Shown here: positions 7,666-17,800 of the stretch, in pieces
Layout of the letters: each line of letters starts with the position of its first letter
How positions within the stretch are numbered: position 1 is the first letter of the stretch
NCBI GenBank assembly: GCA_022708055.1
Contig: JAKIZK010000003.1
Span: forward strand, 332-55,156
Length of the DNA stretch: 54,825 bases
Direction: 5' to 3'
Origin: Bacteroidota bacterium
GTDB lineage: Bacteria > Bacteroidota > Bacteroidia > Chitinophagales > Chitinophagaceae
Notes under the pieces: model-generated
Database searches by the model: none
What the model saw: the letters and a program-made list of their open reading frames with translations, nothing else
Told to the model about the DNA's origin: nothing
Program-made: the position numbers and the translations under genes

Positions 7666-9513
7666 ATGAGCGACCCCATCAAACATGAATGCGGACTGGC
7701 ATTCATCCGACTGAGAAAACCCTTCTCTTACTACCAGCAACAGTATGGCACCGTACTGTGGGGGCTCAATAAGCTTTACTTGCTGATGGAAAAACAACAC
7801 AACCGCGGGCAGGATGGTGCCGGGCTTGCCGCCGTAAAACTGAATGTAGAACCGGGTTATCCATTCATGCACCGCATTCGTAGTAATGCGCATCAGGCTA
7901 TTGCCGATATATTTCAACAGGTAGGTAAAGAAATTGAAGAATTGGAACTGTACCATCCCGAAATAAAAAATCATCCGGGATTGATGAAAGGTCATGTTCG
8001 TTTTCTGGGCGAAGTATTGCTGGGGCACTTGCGCTATGGCACACAGGGCAAAAACAAATTGGAATATTGTCATCCTTTTTTACAACGGCATACCATACCC
8101 AGTCGCAACCTGGTCATGGCGGGCAATTTTAATATTGTAAATTCAGAAGAGCTGTTTGCCCTTATTGGCAAAGAGCCACACGATACGGTTCGCTTCAGCG
8201 ATCTGGCTGCATTGATAGATTTGGTACATTCTTTTTTATGCAAAGAAGACGAGGCATCGCCACACCACATGGATATTAAAAAAGTATTAAAGAAAACTTT
8301 ACCATTGATTGATGGTGGTTTTCATGTAGGAGGCGCCACCGGAAATGGAATTGGCTTTGTATTTCGCGATGCACATGGCATTCGCCCGTCTTATTACTAC
8401 ATCAACGATGAAGTAGTAGTAGCTGCCAGCGAAAGAGCCGCCATTCGTACCACATTTAATGTAGGCGAAAATGAAGTGCAGGAGCTGATGCCCGGTCAGG
8501 CATTAATCGTAAGCGAAACCGGAGCCATTGAAATTGCACAGGTGCTGGAACCCAAAGAAAGAAAGGCTTGCAGTTTTGAACGTATTTATTTTTCACGCGG
8601 CAGCGATGAAAAAATTTATCGCGAACGCATTGCGTTAGGCTATAATCTGAGCGAACAAGTACTTCATGCCATAGATCATGATTTAAAGAATACCATTTTT
8701 TCTTTTATTCCCAATACTGCAGAAACTGCTTTTTACGGAATGTTGAAAGGAATGGAAGACTATCTGAATAAAATAAAAATTGAACGCATTCTAAGCTGGG
8801 ATAAAGATTATGATACGGAAAAACTCAGCGAAATGATAAATCGTCGCATACGGGTTGAAAAAATTGCCATTAAGGATGTGAAGATGCGCACCTTTATTAC
8901 AGAAGATGCCAGCCGCAATGAAATGGTACAACACGTGTACGACATTACTTATGGCACTGTAAGAGCCGGTCAGGATACGCTGGTGGTGATAGACGATTCC
9001 ATAGTAAGAGGCACTACTTTAAAAGAAAGCATCATCCGTATGCTGGCAAGGTTACAGCCCAAACGCATCATCATTGTTTCTTCTTCTCCACAAATACGCT
9101 ATCCCGATTGCTATGGAATAGACATGAGCAAGATGGGCGATTTTATTGCATTCAATGCAGTGGTATCATTAATAAAAGAAAAAGGAAAAGAATCTTTCTT
9201 GAAAGAGCTTTTTGAAAAATGTAAGGAGCTGCAACGCAATGACCAATTGCATACAGAAAATATTGTGAAGCAGGTGTACAAGCAATTTACCAATGAAGAA
9301 ATATCGGCACGCATAGCCCGGTTAGTAACACCGCCGGGCGTCAACATTCCTGTAGATGTAATTTTTCAAAGTATTGAAGACCTGCATAAATCTTGTCCCA
9401 ATAACCTGGGCGACTGGTACTTTACCGGCAACTATCCTACACCGGGCGGCAATCGAGTAGTGAACAAAGCTTTTATGAACTTCATGGAGGGGAAAAAAGT
9501 AAGGGGTTATTAA
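7666..9513 (+). CDS. Amidophosphoribosyltransferase-like protein (long PurF-like form)
   Basis: The 615-residue protein has an N-terminal class II glutamine amidotransferase (Ntn) domain and a C-terminal type I phosphoribosyltransferase domain. Cys9 in HECGLAFIRL sits where PurF enzymes have the catalytic cysteine, followed by the QHNRGQDGAG signature near residue 44. The PRPP-binding motif VVIDDSIVRGTT is at 440-451. PurF makes phosphoribosylamine, the first step of purine synthesis. This form is about 100 residues longer than canonical PurF, with extra segments in the N-terminal half, and is common in Bacteroidota. Whether it is the main PurF or a second paralogue cannot be told here. A TACCTTTG -7-like element at 7650-7657 suggests a very short leader. 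Confidence 0.85.
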   Translation: MSDPIKHECGLAFIRLRKPFSYYQQQYGTVLWGLNKLYLLMEKQHNRGQDGAGLAAVKLNVEPGYPFMHRIRSNAHQAIADIFQQVGKEIEELELYHPEIKNHPGLMKGHVRFLGEVLLGHLRYGTQGKNKLEYCHPFLQRHTIPSRNLVMAGNFNIVNSEELFALIGKEPHDTVRFSDLAALIDLVHSFLCKEDEASPHHMDIKKVLKKTLPLIDGGFHVGGATGNGIGFVFRDAHGIRPSYYYINDEVVVAASERAAIRTTFNVGENEVQELMPGQALIVSETGAIEIAQVLEPKERKACSFERIYFSRGSDEKIYRERIALGYNLSEQVLHAIDHDLKNTIFSFIPNTAETAFYGMLKGMEDYLNKIKIERILSWDKDYDTEKLSEMINRRIRVEKIAIKDVKMRTFITEDASRNEMVQHVYDITYGTVRAGQDTLVVIDDSIVRGTTLKESIIRMLARLQPKRIIIVSSSPQIRYPDCYGIDMSKMGDFIAFNAVVSLIKEKGKESFLKELFEKCKELQRNDQLHTENIVKQVYKQFTNEEISARIARLVTPPGVNIPVDVIFQSIEDLHKSCPNNLGDWYFTGNYPTPGGNRVVNKAFMNFMEGKKVRGY

Positions 9514-9550
9514 TTTAGTATCCGTACATATTACCATAAAACCTTAGTAT

Positions 9551-10054
9551 ATGAAATATTTGATACTTGTACGCCATGCTAAAAGCGACTGGGGCAATCC
9601 TTCGCTAAGAGATTTTGACCGGCCCTTAAATGAAAGAGGGAAAAAAGATGCACCGGAAATGGCCGGAAGATTAAAATCAAAAAAAATAAAAATTGATGGT
9701 ATTTACACAAGCGCTGCTAAGCGTGCCGCTAAAACAGCAAAGGCATTCGCTGAAACAATGGACATAAAGAACAAGCATTTTCATTTCAAAGAAGATTTAT
9801 ACCTCGCTTCTCCCGAAATTTTTCAAGAAGTAATAACCGATGCCGATAATGATTATGAAACCATCGCTTTATTTTCCCACAATGAAGGCATTACTTATTT
9901 TGCCAACCGCCTTACCAATGTACGTATCGATAATATACCTACCTGTGGCGTGTTTGCCGTAAAAATTAATTGCGACCGCTGGAAAGATTTTGAAAAAGCT
10001 GAAAAAGAGTTCTGGTTTTTTGACTACCCGAAAAATGTAACAACAGCATCTTAG
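9551..10054 (+). CDS. SixA-like histidine phosphatase family protein
   Basis: This 167-residue protein begins with LILVRHAKSDWGNPSLRDFDRPLNERG, the histidine phosphatase superfamily core. His9 in the RHA motif would carry the phosphoryl group. YTSAAKRAAKTAKAFAE supplies the second conserved Arg, and FSHNEGI near residue 115 supplies the second catalytic His. The short length and the FDRPLNERG sequence match SixA, a phosphohistidine phosphatase. The substrate here is unknown. It lies 37 bp after the purF-like gene on the same strand and may be co-transcribed. Confidence 0.85.
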   Translation: MKYLILVRHAKSDWGNPSLRDFDRPLNERGKKDAPEMAGRLKSKKIKIDGIYTSAAKRAAKTAKAFAETMDIKNKHFHFKEDLYLASPEIFQEVITDADNDYETIALFSHNEGITYFANRLTNVRIDNIPTCGVFAVKINCDRWKDFEKAEKEFWFFDYPKNVTTAS

Positions 10055-10063
10055 TCTTCGTTA

Positions 10064-10957
10064 TTATTCTTCAACCATCACAGGCGTTTTGCGGCTTACC
10101 AGATATACGCCTGCAAAAATGAAAATACCGGCAATTAGTTTTTCAAATGAAAACTGCTCGTGTAAAAATAAAACAGCAATCAGGGTTGCAAATAACGGTT
10201 GTGTATAAATATAAGAACCGGTAATACCTGCACCCAGATGCTGTAACCCAAATGCATTGAAATAATAAGCTAGAAAAGTGCCGCAGCACACAATGGCAAA
10301 TAAAGCAATGTATTGCGTCCACCCCATTTGTTGCCATTCAATGGCATTAAACTGAGCCCAGCCAAATGGAATAATTAATATAAAACCAAATGTAAAAACC
10401 CAACGCACTACATGTAGTGGCGGATAAATCTTCATCAATGGTTTTACCAAAATAAAATACAACGCATAAGAAATGGCATTCAGTACAATCAGCAAATCGC
10501 CTTGCAAAGAAGCATCTCCATTATTTTCTTTTGAAGTAATCAGTACCACTGCGCCGGCAATGCCCAGCACTAGCCCTATTGATTTCGGCCACGAAATTTT
10601 TTCTTTTAATGCCCAAAAAGCCAAAATAGTAATGAGCAATGGCGTACACAACATGAGTAATGATGCATGAACGGTAGCGGTAAGTGTAAGCCCTTTTATA
10701 AAAAGCATTTGATTAAGTGCAACCCCCGTCAATCCGCAAAGGATAAATCGCCACCAATGCTCTTTCTTAATGCGGGCTGATGATTTGCCAAACAACCAAA
10801 CCAACCAGAATAATATAAGACTAACACCTACCCGTACCACATTTACACCATAAGGACCTATATATTTTGGAGAAATAAACTTAACCAAGCTGAAGTTGGT
10901 AGCAAAAAAAATATTGGTAAGTAAGACTGCAATATGCGCTTTTGACCTTTCTTGCAA
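10064..10957 (-). CDS. DMT-superfamily (EamA) transporter
   Basis: This 297-residue integral membrane protein has ten predicted hydrophobic helices arranged as two EamA repeats (about 8-140 and 155-290), the normal drug/metabolite transporter size. The first repeat starts AHIAVLLTNIFFATNFSLVKFI and the second has IVLNAISYALYFILVKPLM. Family members export amino acids, metabolites or drugs; the substrate cannot be read from the sequence. A TATCTTTG -7-like element lies upstream on the minus strand at 10974-10981. It converges with the SixA-like gene 9 bp away. Confidence 0.88.
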   Translation of the reverse strand: MQERSKAHIAVLLTNIFFATNFSLVKFISPKYIGPYGVNVVRVGVSLILFWLVWLFGKSSARIKKEHWWRFILCGLTGVALNQMLFIKGLTLTATVHASLLMLCTPLLITILAFWALKEKISWPKSIGLVLGIAGAVVLITSKENNGDASLQGDLLIVLNAISYALYFILVKPLMKIYPPLHVVRWVFTFGFILIIPFGWAQFNAIEWQQMGWTQYIALFAIVCCGTFLAYYFNAFGLQHLGAGITGSYIYTQPLFATLIAVLFLHEQFSFEKLIAGIFIFAGVYLVSRKTPVMVEE

Positions 10958-11036
10958 GTGTAGAAATTTTTATCAAAGATAGAAACAGGAGTGAATCTTA
11001 TTTTTTTTAGACCATATATATTTTGAATGTATCAAA

Positions 11037-12140
11037 CTACTTATTCAATGAGGCGATAAACAATCTGATGGCTTCTTTCATCTCATTATCTGTAACACCA
11101 TTATTCGCTTTGTATTGAAAATTATTTACCAAAGACAGTGCCTTGGATATTGAAAAATCATTTTGCAAGATAAACGGAGCAAAATTCTTTTCTGCAAGAT
11201 AACCGGCCAGATATTCCTGCTCCGTTTGCCCGGGTGTAGGTATCAAAATACTTTTTTTACCCAATGCAGCAATATCCATCACTGTGCTGTAGCCGCTTCT
11301 GGCAATAATGCAAGACGCTTTTTGCATTTCTTCATTCAGCATTTTTGCAGGCAGATGATTAAAAAATCGAATCATGTTGGTAGATGGAATGAGTTGCACT
11401 GCATCGGGCAGGCCACGCACTATGGTAGCAGTGCTTTTATAAAAACTGATTTCATTAATAGTTTTATTTTCTAAAATACTTCGCTGCGGCTCAGGACCCG
11501 ATAGCAGTATTAATAAATGCTCCGGCTTGCTGTTCACTTCTTTTTTTTCAAATCTTGAAAGCCGGCCAATATAGGTTACCGGTACGTTGGGCAAGATAAG
11601 CGGATGCGATAAAGCGCCGGCTAACTGGTTTTCACTTTTATGATCGGGGACCCAGCAGGCCGTAAACTGATTGATGTAAGCATAATTTTTTTGCTGTAGC
11701 CATCTTTCACTCCATTTTCCAAACGGCGATTTTATTTGCAGCTGATGCGTAATGAAAACAGCAGGAATATTTTTATGATGCAATCCATACCGGTTATCGC
11801 TGATGATGGCATCAAAATGATATTGTGCGATAACCTGCTTCAGCCATTCATGCTCCTTTTTAATTGCTTTCTTAATTCGACCGGCTTGTTTCAAAATGCC
11901 CAACATTAAACCCAGGGCTGTTTTGGCATATTTTACCCGATAGCCTTCTAAATCCAAAAATGGCAGTTGTGGAAATTCCTGTTGTAATAAAGTTTTTTGT
12001 GCGCCTTCACCTGCCAGCCATACATCACAATCTTGTGCCAATAGCGTATGGATAACCGGAATGCAACGCGTAGCGTGACCCAGGCCCCAATCGAGTGGAG
12101 CAACCAATATGCGTAGTTTTCCTGATTTTTTTTCGCTCAT
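11037..12140 (-). CDS. GT-B fold glycosyltransferase (MurG/GT28-like)
   Basis: The 367-residue protein opens with ILVAPLDWGLGHATRCIPVIHTLL, the Gly-rich N-terminal loop of GT-B enzymes related to MurG and GT28. The C-terminal nucleotide-sugar half includes LLILLSGPEPQRSILE (about 228-243) and CIIARSGYSTVMDIAALGKKSILIPTPGQTEQ (about 287-318), with the Ser-Gly and terminal PxPGQxEQ features that bind the donor nucleotide. It is probably cytoplasmic and uses a UDP-sugar. It is not MurG itself, since it is not in a cell-wall cluster and the motifs are divergent. The acceptor is unknown. Confidence 0.75.
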   Translation of the reverse strand: MSEKKSGKLRILVAPLDWGLGHATRCIPVIHTLLAQDCDVWLAGEGAQKTLLQQEFPQLPFLDLEGYRVKYAKTALGLMLGILKQAGRIKKAIKKEHEWLKQVIAQYHFDAIISDNRYGLHHKNIPAVFITHQLQIKSPFGKWSERWLQQKNYAYINQFTACWVPDHKSENQLAGALSHPLILPNVPVTYIGRLSRFEKKEVNSKPEHLLILLSGPEPQRSILENKTINEISFYKSTATIVRGLPDAVQLIPSTNMIRFFNHLPAKMLNEEMQKASCIIARSGYSTVMDIAALGKKSILIPTPGQTEQEYLAGYLAEKNFAPFILQNDFSISKALSLVNNFQYKANNGVTDNEMKEAIRLFIASLNK

Positions 12141-12249
12141 GGAATGAAATGCGTTAAATTTTTTATCATTTTAGCCCCGGCAGATACTAATTTGTTTGTA
12201 AAATAGTTTTAATTTAGAACTTCCAATTCAGAATCCAAAAGTGCATGAT

Positions 12250-12396
12250 ATGAAGACGATAAACAAGGCTGCCTTATTACTTTTTGTTTCTACCATTTTG
12301 CTGCTGGCAAGTTGCAATCGCAACTACTATTCCGGCACGGGCAAGGGTGGAAAAAACTGCGGCTGCCCCAGTCATAAAGGAATGAGCGGCTACTAA
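12250..12396 (+). CDS. Small Cys/Gly-rich lipoprotein (48 aa)
   Basis: ATG 12250 to TAA 12396 encodes 48 residues: a basic start (MKTINK), a hydrophobic stretch, and a lipobox LLLASC with the lipidated Cys near residue 22. The mature part is only about 27 residues, rich in Gly, Tyr, Lys and Cys (GKNCGCPSHKG). It is a probable membrane-anchored lipoprotein of unknown role. The CGCPSH segment could bind a metal, which is speculation. The next small gene starts 9 bp downstream on the same strand, suggesting a two-gene unit between two minus-strand genes. Confidence 0.7.
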   Translation: MKTINKAALLLFVSTILLLASCNRNYYSGTGKGGKNCGCPSHKGMSGY

Positions 12397-12405
12397 CATA
12401 GCGCC

Positions 12406-12624
12406 ATGTACAGAAACGAAAGAAACTTAACCTTGTATTTTACTAATCTGCTTTCAGAAGAAGCACTTCAGTCTATTCTTATGATAATGGAACAGCCTGT
12501 TCAATTTTGTACTGCACACGAGCTGGTAAATAGAAACAGCATCACCAACAATCCAAAAATAATATGGAGAGAAACCAGACAACCTCGCTTAAGAATGTTT
12601 CGATTCCTTATTAATAAGAACTAA
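12406..12624 (+). CDS. Hypothetical protein (72 aa)
   Basis: I do not recognise a family. The 72-residue product is soluble and mixed in composition, with an N-terminal helical segment (TLYFTNLLSEEALQSILMIME) and a basic, Arg-rich C-terminal half ending in a basic/hydrophobic tail. It sits 9 bp after the small lipoprotein on the same strand and ends 2 bp from the convergent aminotransferase. That tight packing and a protein-like sequence argue it is real, but it could still be a chance frame. Confidence 0.5.
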   Translation: MYRNERNLTLYFTNLLSEEALQSILMIMEQPVQFCTAHELVNRNSITNNPKIIWRETRQPRLRMFRFLINKN

Positions 12625-12626
12625 AA

Positions 12627-13886
12627 TCAACGCAGTTTTTTCAATGCTTCTTTAAGCTTATTTAGCATTTCATTTATTTCTTCTTTTTTACAAGTACCTA
12701 TACTTAACCGATACCATGTTGAACTTCTGCTGGCACCGAAGGCGTAAAAAGGCACAACCGCCAATTTTGCTTCATTCAAAATATAAGCGGTAACGGCTCC
12801 CTGATCGGCAAGCAGTTTTCCTTCTTCAGTAGATTTTCCTACCAAATCAAAATTAATGGTAAGATAAATTGCTGCTTCCGGTGCAATGGCATCCACCGCC
12901 AATCCTTCACTTTTTAATTGTATCAATCCATCATAAATGCGTCTCAGCCTTTCTTCAATTTCTGATTTAAAATGATTGAGGTATTTTTTAATATTATCAC
13001 GGTGCTGATTTAAATAATAGGCAACGGCTTTTTGTTCGGCCATAGGCGCCCATGCGCCTACGTGGGTAAGTATGGATTTCATTTTGGCAATAACTGCAGC
13101 AGGTCCCATACTCCATCCTACACGTACACCCGTAGCAGCAAACACTTTACTGATTGCATCTATAAAAATGGTGTAGTTTCTCATTTCTGGTCTTAATGAA
13201 ACCGGATTGCAATGGCGGATATTGCCATAAGTAAGGTGCCAGTACATTTGATCGTACATGACATATAGTTTTTTTTCCCCCTCATCTCTTCTGTTATTTT
13301 CTTCGATTACCAAATCGCAAATGGCTTCTAATTCTGCTTTCTTAAATGTAGTGCCGGTGGGGTTTTGTGGCGAGCATAGAGAAATTAAAGTTGCCTCTTT
13401 TAAATGCGGCTTAATATCTGCAGCGGTTGGCATAAAATTATTTTCTGCGCTTGCTTCAACTACCACATGCTGACCGCTTACAAAATGCGTATAATGATTG
13501 TTGTTCCAGCTGGGTACTGCATAAATAACTTTATCACCCGCATCGCACACCGCTCTGAAAACAGCATAGATTAATGGCCTGCCGCCTGAAGCTATCAATA
13601 CTTCGTTTACGCCATAGTCCAACCCTTCTTCTTGTTTTGTAAAAGAAATAACAGCTTCACGTAAATCCAGATTACCTTCTGCCGCAGGATAATTGGTGAA
13701 ATGTTTTCGATAAGCATCTACAATAGCGTCCTCAAGCTCTTTTGGAATGGGGAAAATAGAAGGGTCAAAATCGCCTACTGTAAAATTGTAAATACGTTCG
13801 CCCTGGCGAATCTTTTCTCTTATTTCTCCACCCAATTTTACAATTTCGGAGCCAATCAATGTTTCGGATAAATAAGATAATTTCAT
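12627..13886 (-). CDS. PLP-dependent aminotransferase, class I/II
   Basis: This 419-residue fold-type I aminotransferase has FTNYPAAEGNLDLREAV near residue 64, a substrate/cofactor loop LCSPQNPTGTTF (about 171-182), YDQMYWHL (about 212-219) and the PLP-lysine region AISKVFAATGVRVGW (about 245-259). These are the features of aspartate-type aminotransferases (AspC/AspB). It transfers amino groups between an amino acid and 2-oxoglutarate in the cytoplasm. The exact amino acid cannot be assigned. The gene is intact and stands alone, facing the small plus-strand pair. Confidence 0.9.
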   Translation of the reverse strand: MKLSYLSETLIGSEIVKLGGEIREKIRQGERIYNFTVGDFDPSIFPIPKELEDAIVDAYRKHFTNYPAAEGNLDLREAVISFTKQEEGLDYGVNEVLIASGGRPLIYAVFRAVCDAGDKVIYAVPSWNNNHYTHFVSGQHVVVEASAENNFMPTAADIKPHLKEATLISLCSPQNPTGTTFKKAELEAICDLVIEENNRRDEGEKKLYVMYDQMYWHLTYGNIRHCNPVSLRPEMRNYTIFIDAISKVFAATGVRVGWSMGPAAVIAKMKSILTHVGAWAPMAEQKAVAYYLNQHRDNIKKYLNHFKSEIEERLRRIYDGLIQLKSEGLAVDAIAPEAAIYLTINFDLVGKSTEEGKLLADQGAVTAYILNEAKLAVVPFYAFGASRSSTWYRLSIGTCKKEEINEMLNKLKEALKKLR

Positions 13887-14011
13887 ACGTAAAATTTTTG
13901 AGTTGATACTGCTACCCCGAACTTCATCGTAGCTGTTTCAAAAAAATCAATCTTTTGAACATAACAGTCGTTAGCCGCAAAAATAGGGAAATGGGATTAA
14001 CAAAAACTGTA

Positions 14012-14791
14012 TCAGGAATGGTCTATTGCTACCTTGCTGTTATCATAAAAATCATACTTTACATATATTTCGCATCCGGGTTGAAATTTGGGGACTGATG
14101 ATTCTTTTATAACACCTTTGGTGCTTGCACTAAAAGAAGATGAGCCTTCCGGCAACACTTCTAGTTCCAATAATACCCAGGGATTATTGCCATTTACATT
14201 TACACCCAAAAATGTATTTTTTTTAATAATAGCTCTTGCAGGTTTACCTGAAGTTCTGATGATTTCATTTTCCTTTTCTATTTGTTCCAATTCAGCCTGC
14301 ACTGCCGTTTGATTAAAAGCCATATTAGCCGTGTTTGAAGCGGGTGCACCGCCCGAAAAATCAACCACTACATTTAGCTCATTTTTGGAATCTACTTTTA
14401 CGGGAATTTCCATACCGGGCATATAGGCATTTGGATTAATGCGTGATACCAGCACCCGGGTTTGTGTTGTATATTTTTGACCAAAGCTATTCTTAACCTC
14501 CAACACCAGTTTTACCTGTGGACTATTGTTGATGGTAACACCCGTATCTTTTACTTCCAGAATAGTTGCCCTGGCAGGTATGCCTGTTTTTTGCAACCTT
14601 GCCATATTGATCATGGGTTTAAATATGAGGCGGTATAACAAATAAAATACACCGCCAAATAAAAGCAACATTCCGAGTGCAATATATTTTCCTTCGGAGC
14701 CGCCAGTAGCCACTACTGCACCTACGCCTACAGCCAGACCAATGATACCGCCAATGATGCCAATCCATACACCTGCATTCATTTTTAGCAT
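14012..14791 (-). CDS. Membrane-anchored protein of unknown function (259 aa)
   Basis: The N-terminus has two hydrophobic helices (about 7-30 and 36-58), the first Gly/Val-rich. A soluble region of about 200 residues follows and appears to hold two related beta-rich modules: one around 70-145 (ARATILEVKDTGVTINNSPQVKLVLEV) and one around 180-259 (ARAIIKKNTFLGVNVNGNNPWVLLEL). Both start with ARA-I and end near 'G.EI.VK.D', so an internal duplication is likely. This arrangement resembles DUF3592-like envelope proteins, but I would not name a function. An alternative start is three codons in (MNAG). Confidence 0.7.
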   Translation of the reverse strand: MLKMNAGVWIGIIGGIIGLAVGVGAVVATGGSEGKYIALGMLLLFGGVFYLLYRLIFKPMINMARLQKTGIPARATILEVKDTGVTINNSPQVKLVLEVKNSFGQKYTTQTRVLVSRINPNAYMPGMEIPVKVDSKNELNVVVDFSGGAPASNTANMAFNQTAVQAELEQIEKENEIIRTSGKPARAIIKKNTFLGVNVNGNNPWVLLELEVLPEGSSSFSASTKGVIKESSVPKFQPGCEIYVKYDFYDNSKVAIDHS

Positions 14792-14817
14792 AATCTATTT
14801 TTTTTCTTTAAGGTAAT

Positions 14818-14845
14818 AAAAAAGGGCCACATTAGCAGCCCTTTT
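14818..14845 (-). terminator. Terminator after the BNR/sortilin-like gene
   Basis: AAAAGGGC (14820-14827) is the exact reverse complement of GCCCTTTT (14838-14845), with a 10-nt loop. Read on the minus strand, it follows the stop of the 14868-18101 gene and ends in a T run (complement of A 14818-14823). It also separates that gene from the next minus-strand gene. Confidence 0.75.
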
Positions 14846-14867
14846 AATTACAAATTTTTCAACTGCT

Positions 14868-17800
14868 TTATAATGGTTTATAATCTTTAAACAGGTTCAA
14901 CTTTGTACCTTCTACCTGCTGCCGGTAGTTTTTCCATTTACCTTCAAAGAATTGATTTATTTTTTTCAAAGTTTCATCAACTGCTTTTTCAGCATTTACA
15001 ACCATGGTTTCTTCGGTAGTGCCGGGTGCTGCCATTTTGCCCAGTATGGATTGCTGTGCTGCTTGAAGTTGCGTCATTACAGTTACATCAAAAGGATTTC
15101 GTGCCAGTCCTTGCTTGTCAGATGATTTGCCGCTGATAAACTCTCTTATTGATTTTATTTCAGCTGTCATTTTCCCTGTAGATTTTCTAAGTGAGTCTGC
15201 ATCTTTTCCTTCAACACCTTTCAGTTGTGCGGACATTTTGTTACACACTTCTTCTGCCTCAGTCAGTTGGTCCATTCCTGCGGTTAATATATCTCCGGTT
15301 ATTTTCAAACGGTCAATTAATTTTCTTTGAGCCAATTTTATATCATTTCTATTTCCAATGCGAGGGTCATCGTGTACAGTTACATAAGTTGAATCTGATG
15401 ATTTATTATAGGAAACAACCACTTTATATTTTCCGGGCAATACCTGAAAACCTCCTGGCTCAATAGCGCCGGGCATTGGCTTTGGAGATCCCGGTTGTCT
15501 GAACCCTTTTTCTTCCATTCCCCAATACACCCGGTTAAAACCGGTATCTACATTCCAGTTCAATGTTCTGATAAGTTCATTATTACTGTTGTAAATTTTT
15601 GCTATCAGTTTTTCGCTGCCACTACCAGCCGATCCTTGTCCAAAGCCACCAAACCTGCCACCGCCAAATCCTTGAGTGGGTAAACTTGGCATTTCATTGG
15701 TTGGCTTACGCTGTACTGAATCTTTATTTGTTTTTGATTTATTTATAAATAATGAAATAGCAGCTCCTCTTCTTTTGTTATCTCCATTGTACAATCCAAA
15801 AGTACTCCAGTCGTAACCATTAGCCGCTTTGTATTGTGCCTGATAAGCATCAGGTGCTTCAAATACGGTAATGGGTGAAGTAAATGGTTTCCCATTATTG
15901 GCAGCAATTTTTCTGAGTGGACGTATATCATCTAATACCCACAATGCTCTTCCAAATGTTGCGATGATTAAATCAGCCTCTCTTTCCTGAATGGCCATAT
16001 CGTATGTAGAAACGGATGGATAACCGTTTTTCCATTGCTCATAAGTTGCTCCATTATCAAAACTTACCCATAGTCCATGCTCCGTTCCCAAAAAAATAAG
16101 ATTAGGCTCAACCGGATCCTGAATCATACATATTGCATAGCCTTTTACTTTTGAGTCATCCACCATTCTTGTCCAGGTGGCACCAAAATCTTTTGTTCTA
16201 AATACATAAGTTTTAAAATCACCCCGACGGTAATCATTAGCAACTACAAATGCTTCTGCCGCATTATATTTTGAAGCAGTAATCTGTGGTACAAAACAAC
16301 CGGCAGGAAGTCCGGGAATTTTTCCACGAAAACTTGTCCATGATTTTCCACCGTCTTTTGTAAGCTGTACCACACCATCATCAGTACCCACCCATAGCAC
16401 ACCTTGCTGTATGGTTGATGGTGATATTGACAGAATGCTACAATGCGTTTCCGCTCCCGTAATATCCATGGTAAGACCACCGGTGTTTTGATATGCTTTT
16501 ATTTTTTCAGCATCATTTGTTGTAAGGTCGGGCGAAATGATTTGCCAGCTTACCCCATTGTCAGTGCTTTTGTGTACAAACTGGCTTCCCAGATAAATTG
16601 TTTTTTTATCAAACGGATCTTGTGCCATTGCCGTATTCCAGTTGTAGCGCATTAATTGTTGAGGGTCGGTATTAGCTGGCTTTACTGACCAGGTTTCACC
16701 TGTCTTCCAGTTTTTTCTGATAAATGCCCCGCCCTGACTTTCACTATAAACCCAATCACCGTTATTTGCATCGGGCATCACATCAAAACCATCGCCACCA
16801 CCTACATTATACCATTCAAAGTTTTTGATGCTGCCATTGTTCCAGGTATAGCCGGGGCCAAACCAACTGCCATTGTCCTGCATACCACCCATAACATTAT
16901 AGGGTAAATTATTATCAACATTTACATGATAAAACTGACCTGCCGGAATTTTATCATCAAACACCCAGGTCTTCCCTCTGTCCCACGAAATGCCAATGCC
17001 ACCATCGTTGCCATCAATAATATGATTGGCATCATTGGGATTGATCCACCAGGCATGATGGTCGGGGTGAATACCGAAATAAGGAAGCATCGTACCAAAC
17101 GATTTGCCTCCGTCTTCGCTAAAAGTTACGGTTGAATGAATATCATAAATCCTGTTTTCATTTAGCGGGTCCACATATATTTCATTGTAATAAAAAGGCC
17201 GATCGGTTACTTGTGCAGGGTCGCTGTTTACCAATGTCCATTTAAAACCGCCGTCATCACTTCTATAAAAACCGTTTTTTGTAGCTTCTACTTTTGCATA
17301 CACCCGGGTAGGCATACTCCTTGAAAATGCTACGCCAATGCGGCCCAGTTGGCCATCGGGCATGCCGTCTTCTTTCAATAATTTTTTCCAGTTTTTACCC
17401 CCATCAATGGTAATAAATAAACCGCTGCCCGGGCCACCACTTGTCATATTCCAGGGAGTCCTTTTAAACTGCCACATGGCAGCTATTAGTTTATTGGGGT
17501 TGGAAGGGTCCATTACCAAATCGGCACAGCCCGTGGTATCATTGGCATATAAAATTTTATTCCAAGTTTCTCCGCCGTCAGTTGTTTTAAAAACACCTCT
17601 GTCATTATGTGGTGCAAACGGATTTCCAATGGCTGCGGCATAAACGGTATTGGAATTTGAAGGGTCAATAACAATACGATGAATACAAATCGTTTTTTCC
17701 AATCCCATTTTCTTCCAGGTTTTGCCGGCATCCATACTTTTATAAATACCGCTTCCCAGGTTGATTGAATTGCGTGGGTTTCCCTCTCCTGTACCTACCC

